Below are positions 17,908-28,775 of a stretch of 64,000 bases of DNA, piece by piece. A model generated the notes under the pieces. It made no database searches. It saw only the letters and a program-made list of their open reading frames with translations, and had not been told where the DNA came from. Origin of the DNA: Clostridia bacterium UC5.1-1D2 (GTDB lineage: Bacteria > Bacillota > Clostridia > Lachnospirales > Lachnospiraceae); NCBI GenBank assembly GCA_001304855.1, contig BBZN01000002.1, positions 124,001 to 188,000 of the forward strand, given 5' to 3'. A program made the position numbers and the translations under genes. How positions within the stretch are numbered: the first letter of the stretch is position 1; every line of letters starts with the position of its first letter.

Positions 17908-19856
17908 ATGAAACATGGATTTTTAAGAACAGCGGCGGCCACGCCTAAGATTAAGGTAGCTGACCCTGAATATAACGCGTCGCAGATAATTGAATTAATC
18001 GGCCAGGGACACAGCAGGGGCGTTAAAATCATGGTTTTTCCTGAGCTCTGCCTTACAGGTTATACCTGCGGGGATCTGTTTCTCCAGTCCCCGCTTTTAG
18101 AGAAGGCCAGGGGGGAACTGAAGCGGATCGTCGATTCCACAAAGGGCAAGGATACGCTTGTGTTCCTGGGACTTCCCTGGGAACATGAGGGGAAGCTTTA
18201 CAATGGGGCGGCAGCTGTGCACAAGGGCAGGCTTCTGGGACTTATCCCGAAGCAGAATCTTCCCAATTATTCGGAATTTTATGAGGTCCGCCATTTCTGC
18301 CCGGGCAGCGGGCAGCCCGTTATGACGGAATGGGATGGGGGACAAGTTCCTTTCGGCGCCAATCTGCTGTTTAAATGTACCGATATGCCGGGGCTGACGG
18401 TGGCTGCGGAGATCTGCGAGGATGTGTGGGTCCCCTGCCCGCCCAGTACGGATCATGCTGCGGCAGGGGCCACTGTGGTAGTCAACTGCTCCGCAAGCGA
18501 TGAGACAACCGGTAAGGATATATACCGCCATGAGCTTATCTGCAGCCAGTCGGCCAGGCTTGTGTGCGCTTATATCTACGCCAATGCAGGGAGGGTGAAT
18601 CCACCCAGGATCTGGTGTTTGGAGGGCAGAATATAATAGCGGAGAACGGAACCTGCCTGGTGGAATCCAGACGCTTTGTCAATGAGAGCATATGTGCGGA
18701 CATTGATCTGGAGCGGCTGGCTGCCGAGCGGAGACGGATGAATACCTTCCCTGCTGTGAACAGAGCCAGGGAGAAGGGCGGATACATGGTGGTGGACTTT
18801 GCTTTCCGGGAGACAGGGGCATCCGCTCTTTTTGCCACTCCCGGCCCCATTCTCCGGTTTGTGGATCCGGCTCCATTTGTTCCCCACGACCCGGCACAGC
18901 GCAGCCGCCGCTGCGAGGAAATCCTTTCCATCCAGGCGATGGGCCTGAAAAAACGTCTGGAACATACCGGGTGCAGGAATGTGACGGTGGGCTTGTCGGG
19001 AGGTCTGGATTCCACACTGGCCCTTCTTGTGGCTGTCAGGGCCTTTGACCTTCTGAAGCTGGCCAGAACCGATATTCACTGTGTGACCATGCCCTGTTTT
19101 GGGACCACAGACAGAACCTATGCCAATGCCTGCACTCTGGCGGCCAAGGTGGGCGCCCGTCTGAAGGAGATCAATATCCGCCAGTCCGTAACGCAGCATT
19201 TTCAGGACATCGGCCAGGATATGAATAACCATGACGTGACATATGAAAACGGGCAGGCCAGAGAGCGGACCCAGATCCTTATGGATATCGCCAATCAGAC
19301 GGGAGGCCTTGTCATAGGGACGGGAGACATGTCGGAGCTGGCTCTGGGCTGGGCTACCTACAACGGGGATCACATGTCCATGTACGGCGTGAACGCATCT
19401 GTTCCCAAAACTTTGGTGCGCCACCTGGTGCGCTATTATGCGGATACATGCAAAGAGAAGGAGCTGTCCGACGTGCTTCTGGATATTCTGGACACGCCTG
19501 TAAGCCCTGAGCTTCTTCCTCCCGAGGACGGCCGGATATCCCAGAAAACCGAGGATCTGGTAGGGCCGTACGAGCTTCACGATTTTTATTTGTACTATGT
19601 TCTGCGCTGCGGATATTCGCCCTCAAAAATATACCGCCTGGCACAGCAGGCCTTTAACGGGCGGTATGACGGCGAAACGATTCTGAAATGGCTGAAGGTA
19701 TTCTACAGAAGGTTCTTCAGCCAGCAGTTTAAGCGCTCCTGCCTGCCTGACGGACCGAAGGTGGGCTCTGTGGCCCTGTCGCCCAGGGGCGATCTGAGGA
19801 TGCCCAGCGACGCCGCCGCCAGACTGTGGCTGGAGGAGTTGGAGAATATCCAATAG
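17908..19856 (+). CDS. nadE: glutamine-dependent NAD+ synthetase
   Basis: About 649 residues; converts nicotinic acid adenine dinucleotide to NAD+ with ATP and glutamine-derived ammonia. The N-terminal carbon-nitrogen hydrolase domain (about 1-290) has the catalytic Glu in VFPELCLTGYTCGDLF, Lys in LIPKQNLPNYSEFYE and Cys in AAEICEDVW. The C-terminal synthetase domain begins with the PP-loop GLSGGLDSTLALL, followed by MPCFGTTDRTY and GTGDMSELALGWATY. One G is missing near 18588 (AGEGESTQDLVFGGQ), splitting the gene at the end of the glutaminase domain. NadE of this two-domain form is essential in most Firmicutes lacking other routes. Confidence 0.95.
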
Positions 19857-19901
19857 CATGCAGGAGGGGCCGGGCAGTACATCAGGACAGGAGACAAAAT
19901 T

Positions 19902-20685
19902 ATGATAAACAGTACCTCGAATAAGCAGGTAAAACGGGTGGCAGGGTTAAGAGGAAAGGCCAAGGCCCGCAGGGAGGAAGGCATGTTTGTGGCGGAAGGG
20001 CTGCGGATGTGTAAGGAGCTGTCCCCTGAGGAAACGGATATTCTCTACGTGACGGAAGGCTTTCTGGAGAATAAAGAGAACCTGGCATGGCTTGAGACGT
20101 TCAGATATGAGACGGTTACGGACGTGGTGATGAAGGTGATGGCAGACACCCAGACTCCCCAGGGGGTTCTGGCTGTTGTAAAACAAAAAAATTATAGGCT
20201 GGGCGATATTCTGGACAATTCTTGCGGACATATGCTTCTGATTCTGGAAACCCTCCAGGACCCGGGAAACCTGGGGACGATTCTCAGGGCGGGGGAAGGC
20301 GCCGGAATTACGGGAATCATTATGAACCGCGAAACCGCAGACATTTATAATCCCAAAGTAATCCGCTCCACCATGGGTTCCATACTCCGGGTTCCTTTTG
20401 TATACGTGGACGATCTTAAGGAAGCGTGCAGCGCTGTAAAAAACAGGGAGTCCGACTTTTTGCCGCCCATTTGAAAGGTATGAATAATTATGACCTGGAA
20501 GATTATACTGACAATGTGGCTTTTTAATCGGCAACGAAGCTAAGGGACTCACGGATGAGACGGCCGCTCTGGCCGACGCCTTTGTGAAGATTCCCATGGC
20601 AGGCAGGGTGGAATCACTGAACGCCGCCACGGCAGCCTCAGTCCTCGTGTTTGAGGCTGCCAGACAGAGGAGAAACAGGCGGTAA
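19902..20685 (+). CDS. TrmH/SpoU family 2'-O-ribose RNA methyltransferase
   Basis: About 262 residues. It has an N-terminal L30e-like RNA-binding substrate domain (SNKQVKRVAGLRGKAKARRE, AEGLRMCKE) and a SPOUT methyltransferase domain with LETLQDPGNLGTILRAGEGAG, the middle IIMNRETADIYNPKVIRSTMGS, and the knot motif FLIGNEAKGLTD followed by VKIPMAGRVESLN. Two one-base deletions, near 20455 and 20518, hide the C-terminal knot; restored, the frame ends at the TAA 20683-20685. The start follows AGGAG. The target could be tRNA or 23S rRNA (RlmB/TsnR type) and cannot be chosen by sequence alone. Confidence 0.9.
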
Positions 20686-20735
20686 AACCGATGTCGGGAC
20701 CCAGCCGGCCGAAGCCCCGGAAAGGAGAAAATTCC

Positions 20736-20999
20736 ATGGCATCAATGGGATGGCTTGCGGCCCTGCTTATATTTTTGGGCCTGGAACTGGCCTTTGTGTC
20801 CCTGACGTCACTGTGGTTTGCGGCAGGAGCCCTTGGCGCTTTTATCACAGCGCTGGCAGGAGGGGATATGGAGATACAACTGGTGGTCTTTACCGGGGTA
20901 TCATTCCTTACCCTTATTTTAATCCGGCCTGCGGCCTTTTTCATCAGCAGGCACAGGAAGGCAGGTATGGAACATGAAAATGCAGCTGGATTTAAGTAA
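20736..20999 (+). CDS. short NfeD-like membrane protein
   Basis: 87 residues with two to three membrane segments (WLAALLIFLGLELAFVSL, LWFAAGALGAFITAL, LVVFTGVSFLTLILI) ending in RPAAFFISRHRK. This resembles the membrane half of NfeD proteins; the OB-fold half is absent. It may be naturally short or truncated, since the next gene starts inside it at 20974. The ATG follows AAAGGAG by eight bases, which is better than the upstream in-frame ATG at 20691. NfeD-like proteins are commonly linked to membrane quality control, and no function is proven here. Confidence 0.6.
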   Translation: MASMGWLAALLIFLGLELAFVSLTSLWFAAGALGAFITALAGGDMEIQLVVFTGVSFLTLILIRPAAFFISRHRKAGMEHENAAGFK

Positions 21000-22135
21000 A
21001 GAATACGGCATTGTCCTGGAGGGAGGCGGCGCCAAGGGGGCCTACCAGGTGGGAGCCTGGAAGGCCCTCAGGGAGGCCGGCCTAAAGATAAAGGCGCTGC
21101 CGGAACCTCGGTGGGCGCCCTCAACGGCGCCTGATCTGTATGGATGATTTTGAGAAAGCCAAACATATCTGGGAGACGATCAGCTACTCCAGAGTCATGG
21201 ACGTGGATGACCAGCTGATGGAGCAGCTTATGAATTTCCGGTTTAAAAGCCTTTCCAGCCTGGCGGCTCTGAATCTTTCAGAGGTGATAGCAGGGGCTAA
21301 GAAAATCTTAAAAGACAGAGGTTTTGATATCGCCCCTTTAAAAAAGCTGATTGAGGAGGTAGTGGACGAGGAGAAAATCCGCAATTCCGGCCGGGAACTC
21401 TACGCAGTTACCTACTCCCTCTCAGACCGCCAGCCTCTTGTGGCCGATGTGAAGGAGGTGCCTCAGGGAGAAATTGCGGATATGCTTATGGCCAGCGCCT
21501 ATCTTATCGGTTTCCGCCAGGAAAAGCTGGGAGGAAAATATTATATGGATGGGGGCGGCGTCAACAATGTGCCTGCCGACGTACTCATAGACAGGGGGTA
21601 TAAAGATATCATCATCCTCAGGATATACGGATACGGCGTAGATACGGAGCGCAAGCTGGAGATTCCAGAGGATGTGACGATCCACCATGTAGCTCCCCGC
21701 CAGGATTTGGGGGGCCTGCTGGAGTTTGACAGGAGGCGGGCCAGAAGAAATATGCTCCTGGGGTATTTTGACGCAAAGAGAATGCTCTACGGTCTGGCGG
21801 GCCGCATCTACTATCTGGACGCCTCCCAGGGGGAAGCCTACTATTTTGACAAGATGATGACGGAAATTCCTCTGCTTTTGTCGTGGCTGAGGCCTGAACC
21901 GGCGGAGGGCCAGAAAGTTGCGGATCCGCAGGAGGGGGGATACCGTGAGTATACGGAGAAGGTTTTCCCCGCCCTGGCGAAAGAGCTCAAGATGAAGGAC
22001 GGGTGGGATTACAAGGATTTGTACCTGTCCATACTGGAGGATCTGGCCAGACAGTACCGGATCAGCCGCTATAAAATTTATACAGTGGAGGAGCTTCTGG
22101 CTGATACAAAGAAAAGCGGCTGCGGTTCTTCTTAA
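20974..22135 (+). CDS. patatin-like phospholipase
   Basis: About 387 residues; serine lipid acyl hydrolase. Family elements after repair are the oxyanion-hole loop LEGGGAKGAYQVGAW, the nucleophile elbow GTSVGALNGALI (Ser in GxSxG), and the catalytic Asp in YMDGGGVNNVPADVLID. Two deletions near 21098 and 21132 destroy the nucleophile region in the given reading. The start ATG at 20974 overlaps the NfeD-like gene. The C-terminal roughly 150 residues are less conserved and of unknown role. Bacterial patatins release fatty acids from phospholipids and may act in lipid turnover. Confidence 0.88.
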
Positions 22136-22152
22136 AACGCGGATTCCGGCTC

Positions 22153-22199
22153 TTGACAGCAGCCTTTAAACATGGTATATTATGCACAAAAGATGCATA
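22153..22199 (+). promoter_or_regulatory. argF promoter with downstream dyad operator
   Basis: TTGACA at 22153-22158, 17-base spacer, TATATT at 22176-22181. TATGCA (22181-22186) and TGCATA (22194-22199) form an inverted repeat over the expected transcription start. Its position suits repression, possibly by ArgR, though it does not match the Bacillus ARG box closely. A leader of about 190 bases follows. Confidence 0.65.
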
Positions 22200-22379
22200 A
22201 ATATAAAATTTCTGCAGCCTTGGATCCCCTGGCAGGCTAAGATGAATTAAGGTGCATGCCCTGGAGAAAAGCCTGGCAGGAAGAGTGTGTCCATTGAGGG
22301 CCACAGCGCGCCGGAACCGGGGCCGCCCAGGGCGTGCTTGCATAAAAATCCATAAAATATAAAACATAAGGAGAAAGCC

Positions 22380-23369
22380 ATGAATTTAAAGGGAAGACAT
22401 TTTTTAACATTGAAAGATTATACGCCGGAGGAGATTACATACCTGCTGGATTTGTCTGCAGAGTTAAAGGATAAAAAGAAAAAAGGAATTCTTGTGGACA
22501 CTTTGAAGGGAAAGAACGTAGCCCTGATTTTTGAAAAGACCAGCACCAGAACCCGGTGCGCATTTGAGGTGGCGGCTCATGATCTGGGGATGGGGACCAC
22601 CTATCTGGATCCTTCAGGCTCCCAGATTGGCAAGAAGGAGAGCATTGCGGATACGGCCAGAGTGCTGGGCGGTATGTACGAGGGGATTGAGTACAGGGGC
22701 TTCGGACAGGAGATTGTAGAGGAGCTTGCGAAGTATGCAGGCGTTCCTGTGTGGAACGGCCTTACAAATGAGGATCACCCCACACAGATGCTGGCGGATC
22801 TTCTCACAATCCGTGAACATTTGGGACATTTAAAGGGCGTAAAGCTTGTGTATATGGGCGATGCGCGTTATAATATGGGTAACTCCCTGATGATAGCCTG
22901 TGCAAAGATGGGTATGCACTTTGTGGCGTGCGCCCCTGCCAAATATTTTCCTGACCCCGGCCTGGTGAAGGAATGCGAGGCCTTTGCAGCGGCCGGCGGC
23001 GGCTCGGTCACACTGACGGAGGATGTGTGGGAGGCTACAAAGGGAGCGGATGTTATCGATACGGACGTGTGGGTGTCCATGGGCGAACCGGATGAGGTCT
23101 GGGAGGAGAGGATCCGGGATCTGACTCCCTACAAGGTTACAAAGGCCGTTATGGAGAATGCGGGGCCCCAGGCCATCTTCCTTCACTGTCTGCCCTCCTT
23201 CCATGATCTCAAGACAAAGATCGGCAGGGAGATGGGAGAGCGGTTTAAGGTATCGGAGCTGGAGGTAACAGACGAGGTATTCGAGTCAAGCCAGTCTGTA
23301 GTATTTGACGAGGCTGAGAACCGGATGCATACCATTAAGGCAGTTATGCTTGCAACGTTAGGAGAATAA
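22380..23369 (+). CDS. argF: ornithine carbamoyltransferase
   Basis: Intact, 329 residues; makes citrulline from ornithine and carbamoyl phosphate, or runs in reverse in the arginine deiminase pathway. The carbamoyl-phosphate loop STRTR is at residues 55-59 and HPTQ at 133-136. HCLPSFHD near 269 provides the catalytic Cys and holds ornithine. The N-terminal [13 protein letters not shown] is characteristic of this enzyme. AAGGAG precedes the ATG. No other arginine gene is adjacent, so anabolic or catabolic duty cannot be decided; a promoter-overlapping dyad suggests regulation. Confidence 0.96.
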   Translation: MNLKGRHFLTLKDYTPEEITYLLDLSAELKDKKKKGILVDTLKGKNVALIFEKTSTRTRCAFEVAAHDLGMGTTYLDPSGSQIGKKESIADTARVLGGMYEGIEYRGFGQEIVEELAKYAGVPVWNGLTNEDHPTQMLADLLTIREHLGHLKGVKLVYMGDARYNMGNSLMIACAKMGMHFVACAPAKYFPDPGLVKECEAFAAAGGGSVTLTEDVWEATKGADVIDTDVWVSMGEPDEVWEERIRDLTPYKVTKAVMENAGPQAIFLHCLPSFHDLKTKIGREMGERFKVSELEVTDEVFESSQSVVFDEAENRMHTIKAVMLATLGE

Positions 23370-23374
23370 TTTAT

Positions 23375-23677
23375 ATGCATAGTCAGAGAGGACGGGGGGA
23401 ACGGCATTCAGGGATATTTCTGGACGGAATTCACCTGATACTTGGAATTGCTATCGTGATTCTGGCTGTGCTGTCATTTATGAACCCGGAGGGAAATCTG
23501 ATGCTTTTCCCTCTGGTGTTTTTGCTGGCAGCATTGCTGAATGCAATCAGCGGCGTGTTTGAGCTGAAAACCTGGGGCAGGGATAAGAAGAAGCTCCGGG
23601 GAGGAATCCTGCAGATCGTTCTGGCTGTGGGGCTGGGAGCGCTGGGGGTTTTGAGCGCTGTCAGTATCTGGATATGA
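23375..23677 (+). CDS. small membrane protein of unknown function
   Basis: Intact, 100 residues with three predicted membrane spans: LDGIHLILGIAIVILAVLSF, a segment MLFPLVFLLAALLNAISG, and LQIVLAVGLGALGVLSAV near the end. A Lys/Arg-rich loop (KTWGRDKKKLRGG) lies between spans two and three. It begins five bases after argF and shares its transcript; birA follows nine bases after its stop. I do not recognise the family with certainty. Confidence 0.65.
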   Translation: MHSQRGRGERHSGIFLDGIHLILGIAIVILAVLSFMNPEGNLMLFPLVFLLAALLNAISGVFELKTWGRDKKKLRGGILQIVLAVGLGALGVLSAVSIWI

Positions 23678-23685
23678 GGTAGTTG

Positions 23686-24665
23686 ATGAAGTCAGAGATA
23701 TTGAAAATGTTAAAGGAGTCCTCCGATTACCTGTCCGGCCAGCAGCTGTGCGAAATCTTCGGCGTGTCCCGGACGGCTGTGTGGAAGGCTGTACGGCAGC
23801 TGGAGGAGGAGGGCTATAAAATTGAAGCGGTCCGCAACAAGGGCTACCGCCTTACAGAGGAGGCGGATGTGATTACCCAGGCTGAGCTTAAATCCATGTT
23901 TCACACAAAATGGATTGGGAACAGGCTGGAATATTTTGATGAGACGGATTCTACAAACATCCGGGCAAGAAGGCTGGCGGAGGAGGGGGCTCCACACGGA
24001 ACCCTGGTGGTGGCCGACAGCCAGACGGCAGGCAAGGGCCGCAGAGGCAGGGCTTGGACCTCCCCAAAGGGAGTGGGGATCTGGATGAGCATGGTGCTGC
24101 GCCCGCCCATAAAGCCGTCGGACGCTTCCATGCTGACCCTGGTAGCCGGAATGGCGGTTGTGAAGGGCGTGAAAACCAGCACAGGCCTGAATGCATGATA
24201 AAATGGCCCAACGACGCAGTGCTTTCCGGCAAGAAAATCTGCGGTATTCTTACGGAGATGAGCACTGAGGAGGAATGCGTCCGCTATGTAATCACAGGAA
24301 TCGGCATCAATGTGAACGTCTCCTGCTTTCCTGAGGAGATCGCAGAGAAGGCCACCTCCCTGAAGGAGGAACTGGGAGAAAATGTAAAAAGAAGCCCTGT
24401 TATTGCAGCAGTGGCGGATGCATTTGAGGAATACTACGATATTTACCTGAAGACCTGCGACATGTCCGGGCTTAAGGAGGCGTATAACCGCTGGCTGGTG
24501 AACCTGAACCGTCAGGTTACTGTGCTGGATCCCAGAGGGCAGTACCGTGGCAGGGCCCTGGGAATCGACCATCAGGGCAGCCTTCTGGTTCAGAAGGAGG
24601 ACGGTGGAGTGGAGACGGTGATATCGGGGGAAGTGTCGGTAAGAGGTATTTATGGATATGTATAA
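23686..24665 (+). CDS. birA: biotin--[acetyl-CoA-carboxylase] ligase and biotin repressor
   Basis: About 326 residues. The N-terminal winged helix (about 1-65, SGQQLCEIFGVSRTAVWKAV) makes it the bifunctional type that can repress biotin genes. The central catalytic domain contains DETDSTNIRARRL, the biotinyl-AMP loop AGKGRRGRAW, and KWPNDAVLSGKKICGILTE; a small SH3-like C-terminal domain ends the protein. One G is missing near 24187 (TGLECMIKWPND). ATG 23686 is preceded by GAGG, with a TTG directly before it. It biotinylates carboxylases in the cytoplasm. Its end overlaps the mutY start. Confidence 0.94.
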
Positions 24666-25846
24666 TACGAACCATTTCTATGACGGACTCCAGGTGCTGG
24701 AGCGGGAAGACGCCCCTCTGGAGCGGATGGAACGGCTGAGGGCAGTTGAGAAGCCCCTTCTCTCCTGGTATGCTTCCAGAGCCCGTTCCCTTCCCTGGAG
24801 GGACGAGCCTTTGCCCTACCGGGTGTGGATATCGGAGATTATGCTCCAGCAGACCAGGGTTGAAGCGGTAAAACCTTATTTTGAACGGTTTATGGAGGCC
24901 TTTCCTACGGTCCTTGCCCTGGCTGAGGCTGAGGACGATCATCTCATGAAGATGTGGGAGGGCCTGGGATATTACAACAGGGCCAGAAATTTAAAGAAGG
25001 CGGCTCAGATCCTGAGAGACGGGTACGGGGGCTGCCTTCCTGCATCCTTTGATGAACTGATAAAGCTTCCGGGTATCGGCAGCTATACGGCGGGAGCGAT
25101 TGCATCCATTGCTTTTAACATTCCCATGCCTGCTGTGGACGGCAATGTTCTGCGGGTTATATCCAGGCTCCTTGGGGACAGGGAGGATATAAGGAAGGCT
25201 TCCGTAAAGGCCAGAATGGAGTCTGAGCTCAGAAGGGTCATGCCGGAGGACAATGCCAGCCGGTACAATCAGGGCCTGATAGAGATCGGAGCGCTGGTAT
25301 GTATTCCGGGAGGAGAACCCAAATGCGGCGGGTGCCTCTGGCTTCCATCTGTCTCACAGGCAGGAACGGATGGTGGAGAGAGATTCCCCATAAGTCTCCC
25401 CAGAAAAAGCGCAGGATTGAGGAGCGGACCGTATTTGTTATTGAGTATCAGGATAAAGTGGCCATCCACAAGAGACCGCCCCGGGGGCTTCTGGCTTCCC
25501 TGTATGAGCTGCCTAATATAGAAGGGCGGCCTGGACCGGGGAAAATCCCCTCCGCTTTGGGCCTGAAGGAAGAACAGGTGGAGTCTGTGGCTGCGCTGCC
25601 TGCATCCAAGCATATATTTTCCCATGTGGAGTGGCATATGACAGGTTACCGCGTGGTTTTAAAGCCGTCGGGGGAAGAACCTGTTCCCCTGTTGCCGGAA
25701 AATGGGCGGGAGACCGGCCCCCAGAGCGATCCGGGGAGGGAAGGGCTCATGCTTCCCTGAATTGGTTTTTTGTGACCAGGGAAGAAGTGGCCGGGACATA
25801 CCCCCTTCCCAACGCATTTAACCCATATACAAAGCTGATTGGATAA
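24652..25846 (+). CDS. mutY: A/G-specific adenine DNA glycosylase
   Basis: About 398 residues; removes adenine opposite 8-oxoguanine. The HhH-GPD core shows the catalytic Glu in WISEIMLQQTRVEAV, the helix-hairpin-helix LPGIGSYTAGAIASIAF and the catalytic Asp in AVDGNVLRV. The [4Fe-4S] loop has cysteines at VCIPGGEPKC, GGC and, once one C is restored near 25336, PLASIC. A C-terminal NUDIX-like domain (RRIEERTVFVIEY, KRPPRGLLASLYELP) recognises 8-oxoG. A second deletion near 25755 hides the last 30 residues, which end NPYTKLIG. The start overlaps birA by 14 bases, an operon-like arrangement. Confidence 0.94.
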
Positions 25847-25886
25847 GTTTTACAAAGTTGGATACAATGAAAGGGAGGAATGCAGA

Positions 25887-26775
25887 ATGAAGAGAATGCT
25901 TTTTGTATTTAACCCGCGTTCAGGCAAGGAACAAATCAGAGGCAGCCTCCTTGATATACTGGACATATTTTCCAGGGCAGGTTATGAACTCAGGGTCCAT
26001 GTGACTCAGGGGCCGGGGGACGCCAGGGAGATTGTGGCCAGATACGGCGGCCGTATGGACATGATTGTGTGCAGCGGTGGGGACGGAACTCTCAACGAGA
26101 CGGTCTCCGGCATGATGAAGCTTAAAAAAATGCCTCTTTTAGGCTATATTCCGGCAGGCTCCACCAACGATTTTGCCGCCAGCTTAAAGATTCCCAGGAG
26201 GATGACCCTGGCAGCCGGGGATATTGTGGAGGGGAAGCCCTTTGCCATCGACATAGGGACCTTCTGCGACGACAGATATTTTATGTATATTGCCGCTTTT
26301 GGAGCATTTACGGAGGTGTCCTACCTCACAAGCCAGGACAGGAAGAATCTGCTGGGCCATCAGGCCTATATGCTGGAGGGCGTAAAGAGCCTTGCAGGAA
26401 TCAAGCCCTGCTATGCGGGTGGAGTGGGAGGGAAATGTGCTGGAGGAGAGCTTTGCCTTCGGTATGGTGACCAATACCAGGAGCGTAGGCGGATTTAAGG
26501 GACTGGTAAACCAGTCGGTGGCCCTAAATGACGGCGTATTTGAGGTGCTTCTGATCCGCATGCCCAGAACGCCTGTGGATTTGAGCAATATCATCTCCTA
26601 TATGTTCCTGAAGGAAGAGCCAAATGAATATGTGCATAAATTCAAGACCTCCTCCATAAAATTTATTTCTGAAAACAAGGTGGACTGGGTGTTGGACGGA
26701 GAGTACGGCGGGGCCAGGACTGAGGTGGAAATTGGCAATTTGAGAGAGAAGATCCACATTCTCCTGAAAAAATGA
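25887..26775 (+). CDS. diacylglycerol/lipid kinase family protein
   Basis: About 296 residues of the DgkB/YegS lipid kinase family, which phosphorylates diacylglycerol or a related lipid at the membrane. The signature is CSGGDGTLNETVSGMM with GYIPAGSTNDFAASL further along, the nucleotide-binding and catalytic loops. The N-terminus LFVFNPRSGK is typical. The frame breaks near 26410 (one base inserted or two lost), after which MRVEWEGNVLEE continues to VDWVLDGEYGG, a conserved C-terminal strand with the metal-site Asp-Gly-Glu. The ATG follows AAAGGGAGG. The exact lipid is not evident. Confidence 0.9.
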
Positions 26776-26872
26776 AAAATATGTCGAAATCTGTTGAAAT
26801 ACCGATTTATGGTATATAATGATAAGTTGTGGGAGTTTCCACATTTACCTTTAAGCGAAAGGACGTTTATCA

Positions 26873-28015
26873 GTGGAAAAGGACGATTTTTTAAAGAAGC
26901 TGGAAAAGCTGGTTGAACTTGCAAAGACCAAGCACAGTACGCTGGATGCAGGGGAGATTAATGATTTTTTTACCGGGGATAATCTGACTCCGGAGCAGAT
27001 GGACCAAATTTACAGTTATCTGGAAGGCAGAAATATTGATGTGGTTCCAGTACTGGACGAGGCGATGCTCAGCGAGGACACTGCTCTTTTGGAGGATATT
27101 GATTTAGACCTGGACTTAGACGATGACAGCTTCGTGAAAGAGGCGGAGGAAGAAGAAATCGACCTGGATGCGGTGGACTTGCTGGAGGGAATCGGAACGG
27201 AGGATCCGGTCCGCATGTACCTGAAGGAAATCGGTACTGTACCCCTTCTCACTGCAGCAGAGGAGTTGTCCCTGGCCCAGCGCAAGGCAGATGGAGACGA
27301 GTATGCCAAGGAGCGCCTGATTGAGGCTAACCTGCGCCTGGTGGTCAGCATTGCAAAACGGTATACGGGCAGAGGAATGAGTTTCTGGATCTGGTTCAGG
27401 AGGGAAACCTGGGACTGATCAAAGGCGTAGAGAAATTTGACTATACTAAAGGATATAAGCTAAGTACATATGCTACATGGTGGATTCGCCAGTCGGTTAC
27501 AAGGGCTTTGGCGGATCAGGCGCGTACCATCCGCGTACCTGTGCATATGGTAGAAACGATCAATAAGATGTCTAAAATGCAGAGAAAGCTGACTCTGGAG
27601 CTGGGCTATGAGCCTCTGTGGCGGAGTTGGCGGAAGCCTGGACATGACGGAGGACAAGGTCATGGAGATTATGCAGATCGCCAGGGAGCCTGCATCTCTG
27701 GAGACTCCCATCGGTGAGGAGGATGATTCCAACCTGGGGGATTTCGTGGCGGACAACAATGTGCTCACGCCTGAGGGCAACGTGGAGTCTGTGATGCTTC
27801 GGGAGCATATTGACGCCTTATTGGGCGACTTAAAGGAGAGGGAGCGTCAGGTTATTGTACTGCGTTTCGGCCTGGAGGACGGACATCCCCGCACTCTTGA
27901 GGAAGTGGGCAAGGAGTTTAATGTTACCAGGGAGCGGATCCGCCAGATAGAGGCAAAGGCGCTGCGAAAGCTGCGCAATCCGGTGCGAAGCAAGAGAATC
28001 AGGGATTTCCTGTAA
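26873..28015 (+). CDS. rpoD: RNA polymerase primary sigma factor (sigma-A)
   Basis: About 381 residues. Region 1.1 occupies roughly residues 1-75, followed by an acidic linker. Region 1.2 is [17 protein letters not shown], region 2 has [15 protein letters not shown], the -10-reading [20 protein letters not shown], and region 4 ends in [18 protein letters not shown]. The start is GTG with AAAGGA ten bases upstream. Three deletions break it, near 27378 (T lost in [11 protein letters not shown]), 27615 and 27635 (restoring PSVAELAGSLDM). An essential gene cannot carry these, which supports sequencing error as the cause. It is the housekeeping sigma factor; the promoters found in this window fit its usual consensus. 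Confidence 0.96.
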
Positions 28016-28066
28016 CCGGAGAACAATCTGTATATGGAAAAGGTATAGGTCATGAAGCCAATTATG

Positions 28067-28135
28067 GGAGCTGCGGGGAAGATACCGCAGCTTTTATTTT
28101 GCCCAAAAATAAAAACCCCCGCGGGGCTTTTTTTT
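28067..28135 (+). terminator. two consecutive terminators after rpoD
   Basis: AGCTGCGG at 28069-28076 pairs with CCGCAGCT at 28085-28092, followed by TTTATTTTG. A second, CCCCGCGGGG flanked by AAAAA and CTTTTTTTT, lies at about 28111-28135. The remaining 250 bases to the next gene hold no feature I can support beyond a possible TATAAT at about 28215. Confidence 0.85.
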
Positions 28136-28390
28136 CTTGACAAATGCGCTGTTATGAGTTGCTTTAGTATTAAGACTAAGTACTATTAATGCATATCCGG
28201 CCTTTGTGCGTCTTATAATTCTCTTGAGCTTTGAATTCTGTCCGGCGGCGGCGCTTTGGGGAAAGCCCTGCCCCGGCATGGGGTATGGCGCTCCGGCGGG
28301 AGAGGTGCATACCGTTGGCTGCTGTGCAGGTTTCCGTCACTTTAAATTACCCGGCTTAAATGGAAATGATTACCAACAGGAGGAATGTTT

Positions 28391-28690
28391 ATGAATTGGT
28401 CTGGTTTAATTATCGGCGCGTTTTCGTTTTTAATAATCGGTGTGTTCCATCCGATCGTTATCAAATGTGAATATTATTTCACAGATCGCATCTGGCCCCT
28501 GTTTCTGGCCGGAGGACTGATCTTCTGCATCGCGGCCCTTTTAGCGGAGGTACATATTATCATCTCGTCAGCTCTGGCTGTGACGGGATTTACAATGCTG
28601 TGGTGCATCGGGGAGCTGAAGGAACAGACAAAGCGCGTTGAAAAGGGCTGGTTTCCTGAAAATCCGAAACGCAGGAAAAAGGAGTTGTAA
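28391..28690 (+). CDS. DUF4491 family small membrane protein
   Basis: Intact, 99 residues. It begins NWSGLIIGAFSFLIIGVFHP, continues VIKCEYYFTDRIWPLFLAGG and has three membrane spans, ending in a Lys/Arg-rich cytoplasmic tail (NPKRRKKEL). This matches the DUF4491 family in length and in the HPIVIKxEYYF signature. AGGAGG lies eight bases before ATG 28391; an ATG six bases upstream is too close to it. It stands alone between rpoD and the catalase gene. No function is known. Confidence 0.8.
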   Translation: MNWSGLIIGAFSFLIIGVFHPIVIKCEYYFTDRIWPLFLAGGLIFCIAALLAEVHIIISSALAVTGFTMLWCIGELKEQTKRVEKGWFPENPKRRKKEL

Positions 28691-28712
28691 CGCCCAGCAG
28701 CCGGAAGGGAAT

Positions 28713-28733
28713 TAAACACGTACCAAGTGTTTA
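28713..28733. promoter_or_regulatory. candidate operator upstream of catalase
   Basis: TAAACAC at 28713-28719 and GTGTTTA at 28727-28733 form a perfect 7-base dyad. It differs from the usual TTATAAT-type PerR box. A weaker TCAAT/ATTGA dyad lies at about 28742-28759. Confidence 0.4.
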
Positions 28734-28775
28734 TATATACGCTCAATAACCCATGATTGAAAGGAGGTTCGATCT

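Noticed and set aside
28136..28170. Promoter from TTGACA at about 28138
   Set aside because: No -10 hexamer at 16 to 18 bases; the nearest TAGTAT is 22 bases away.
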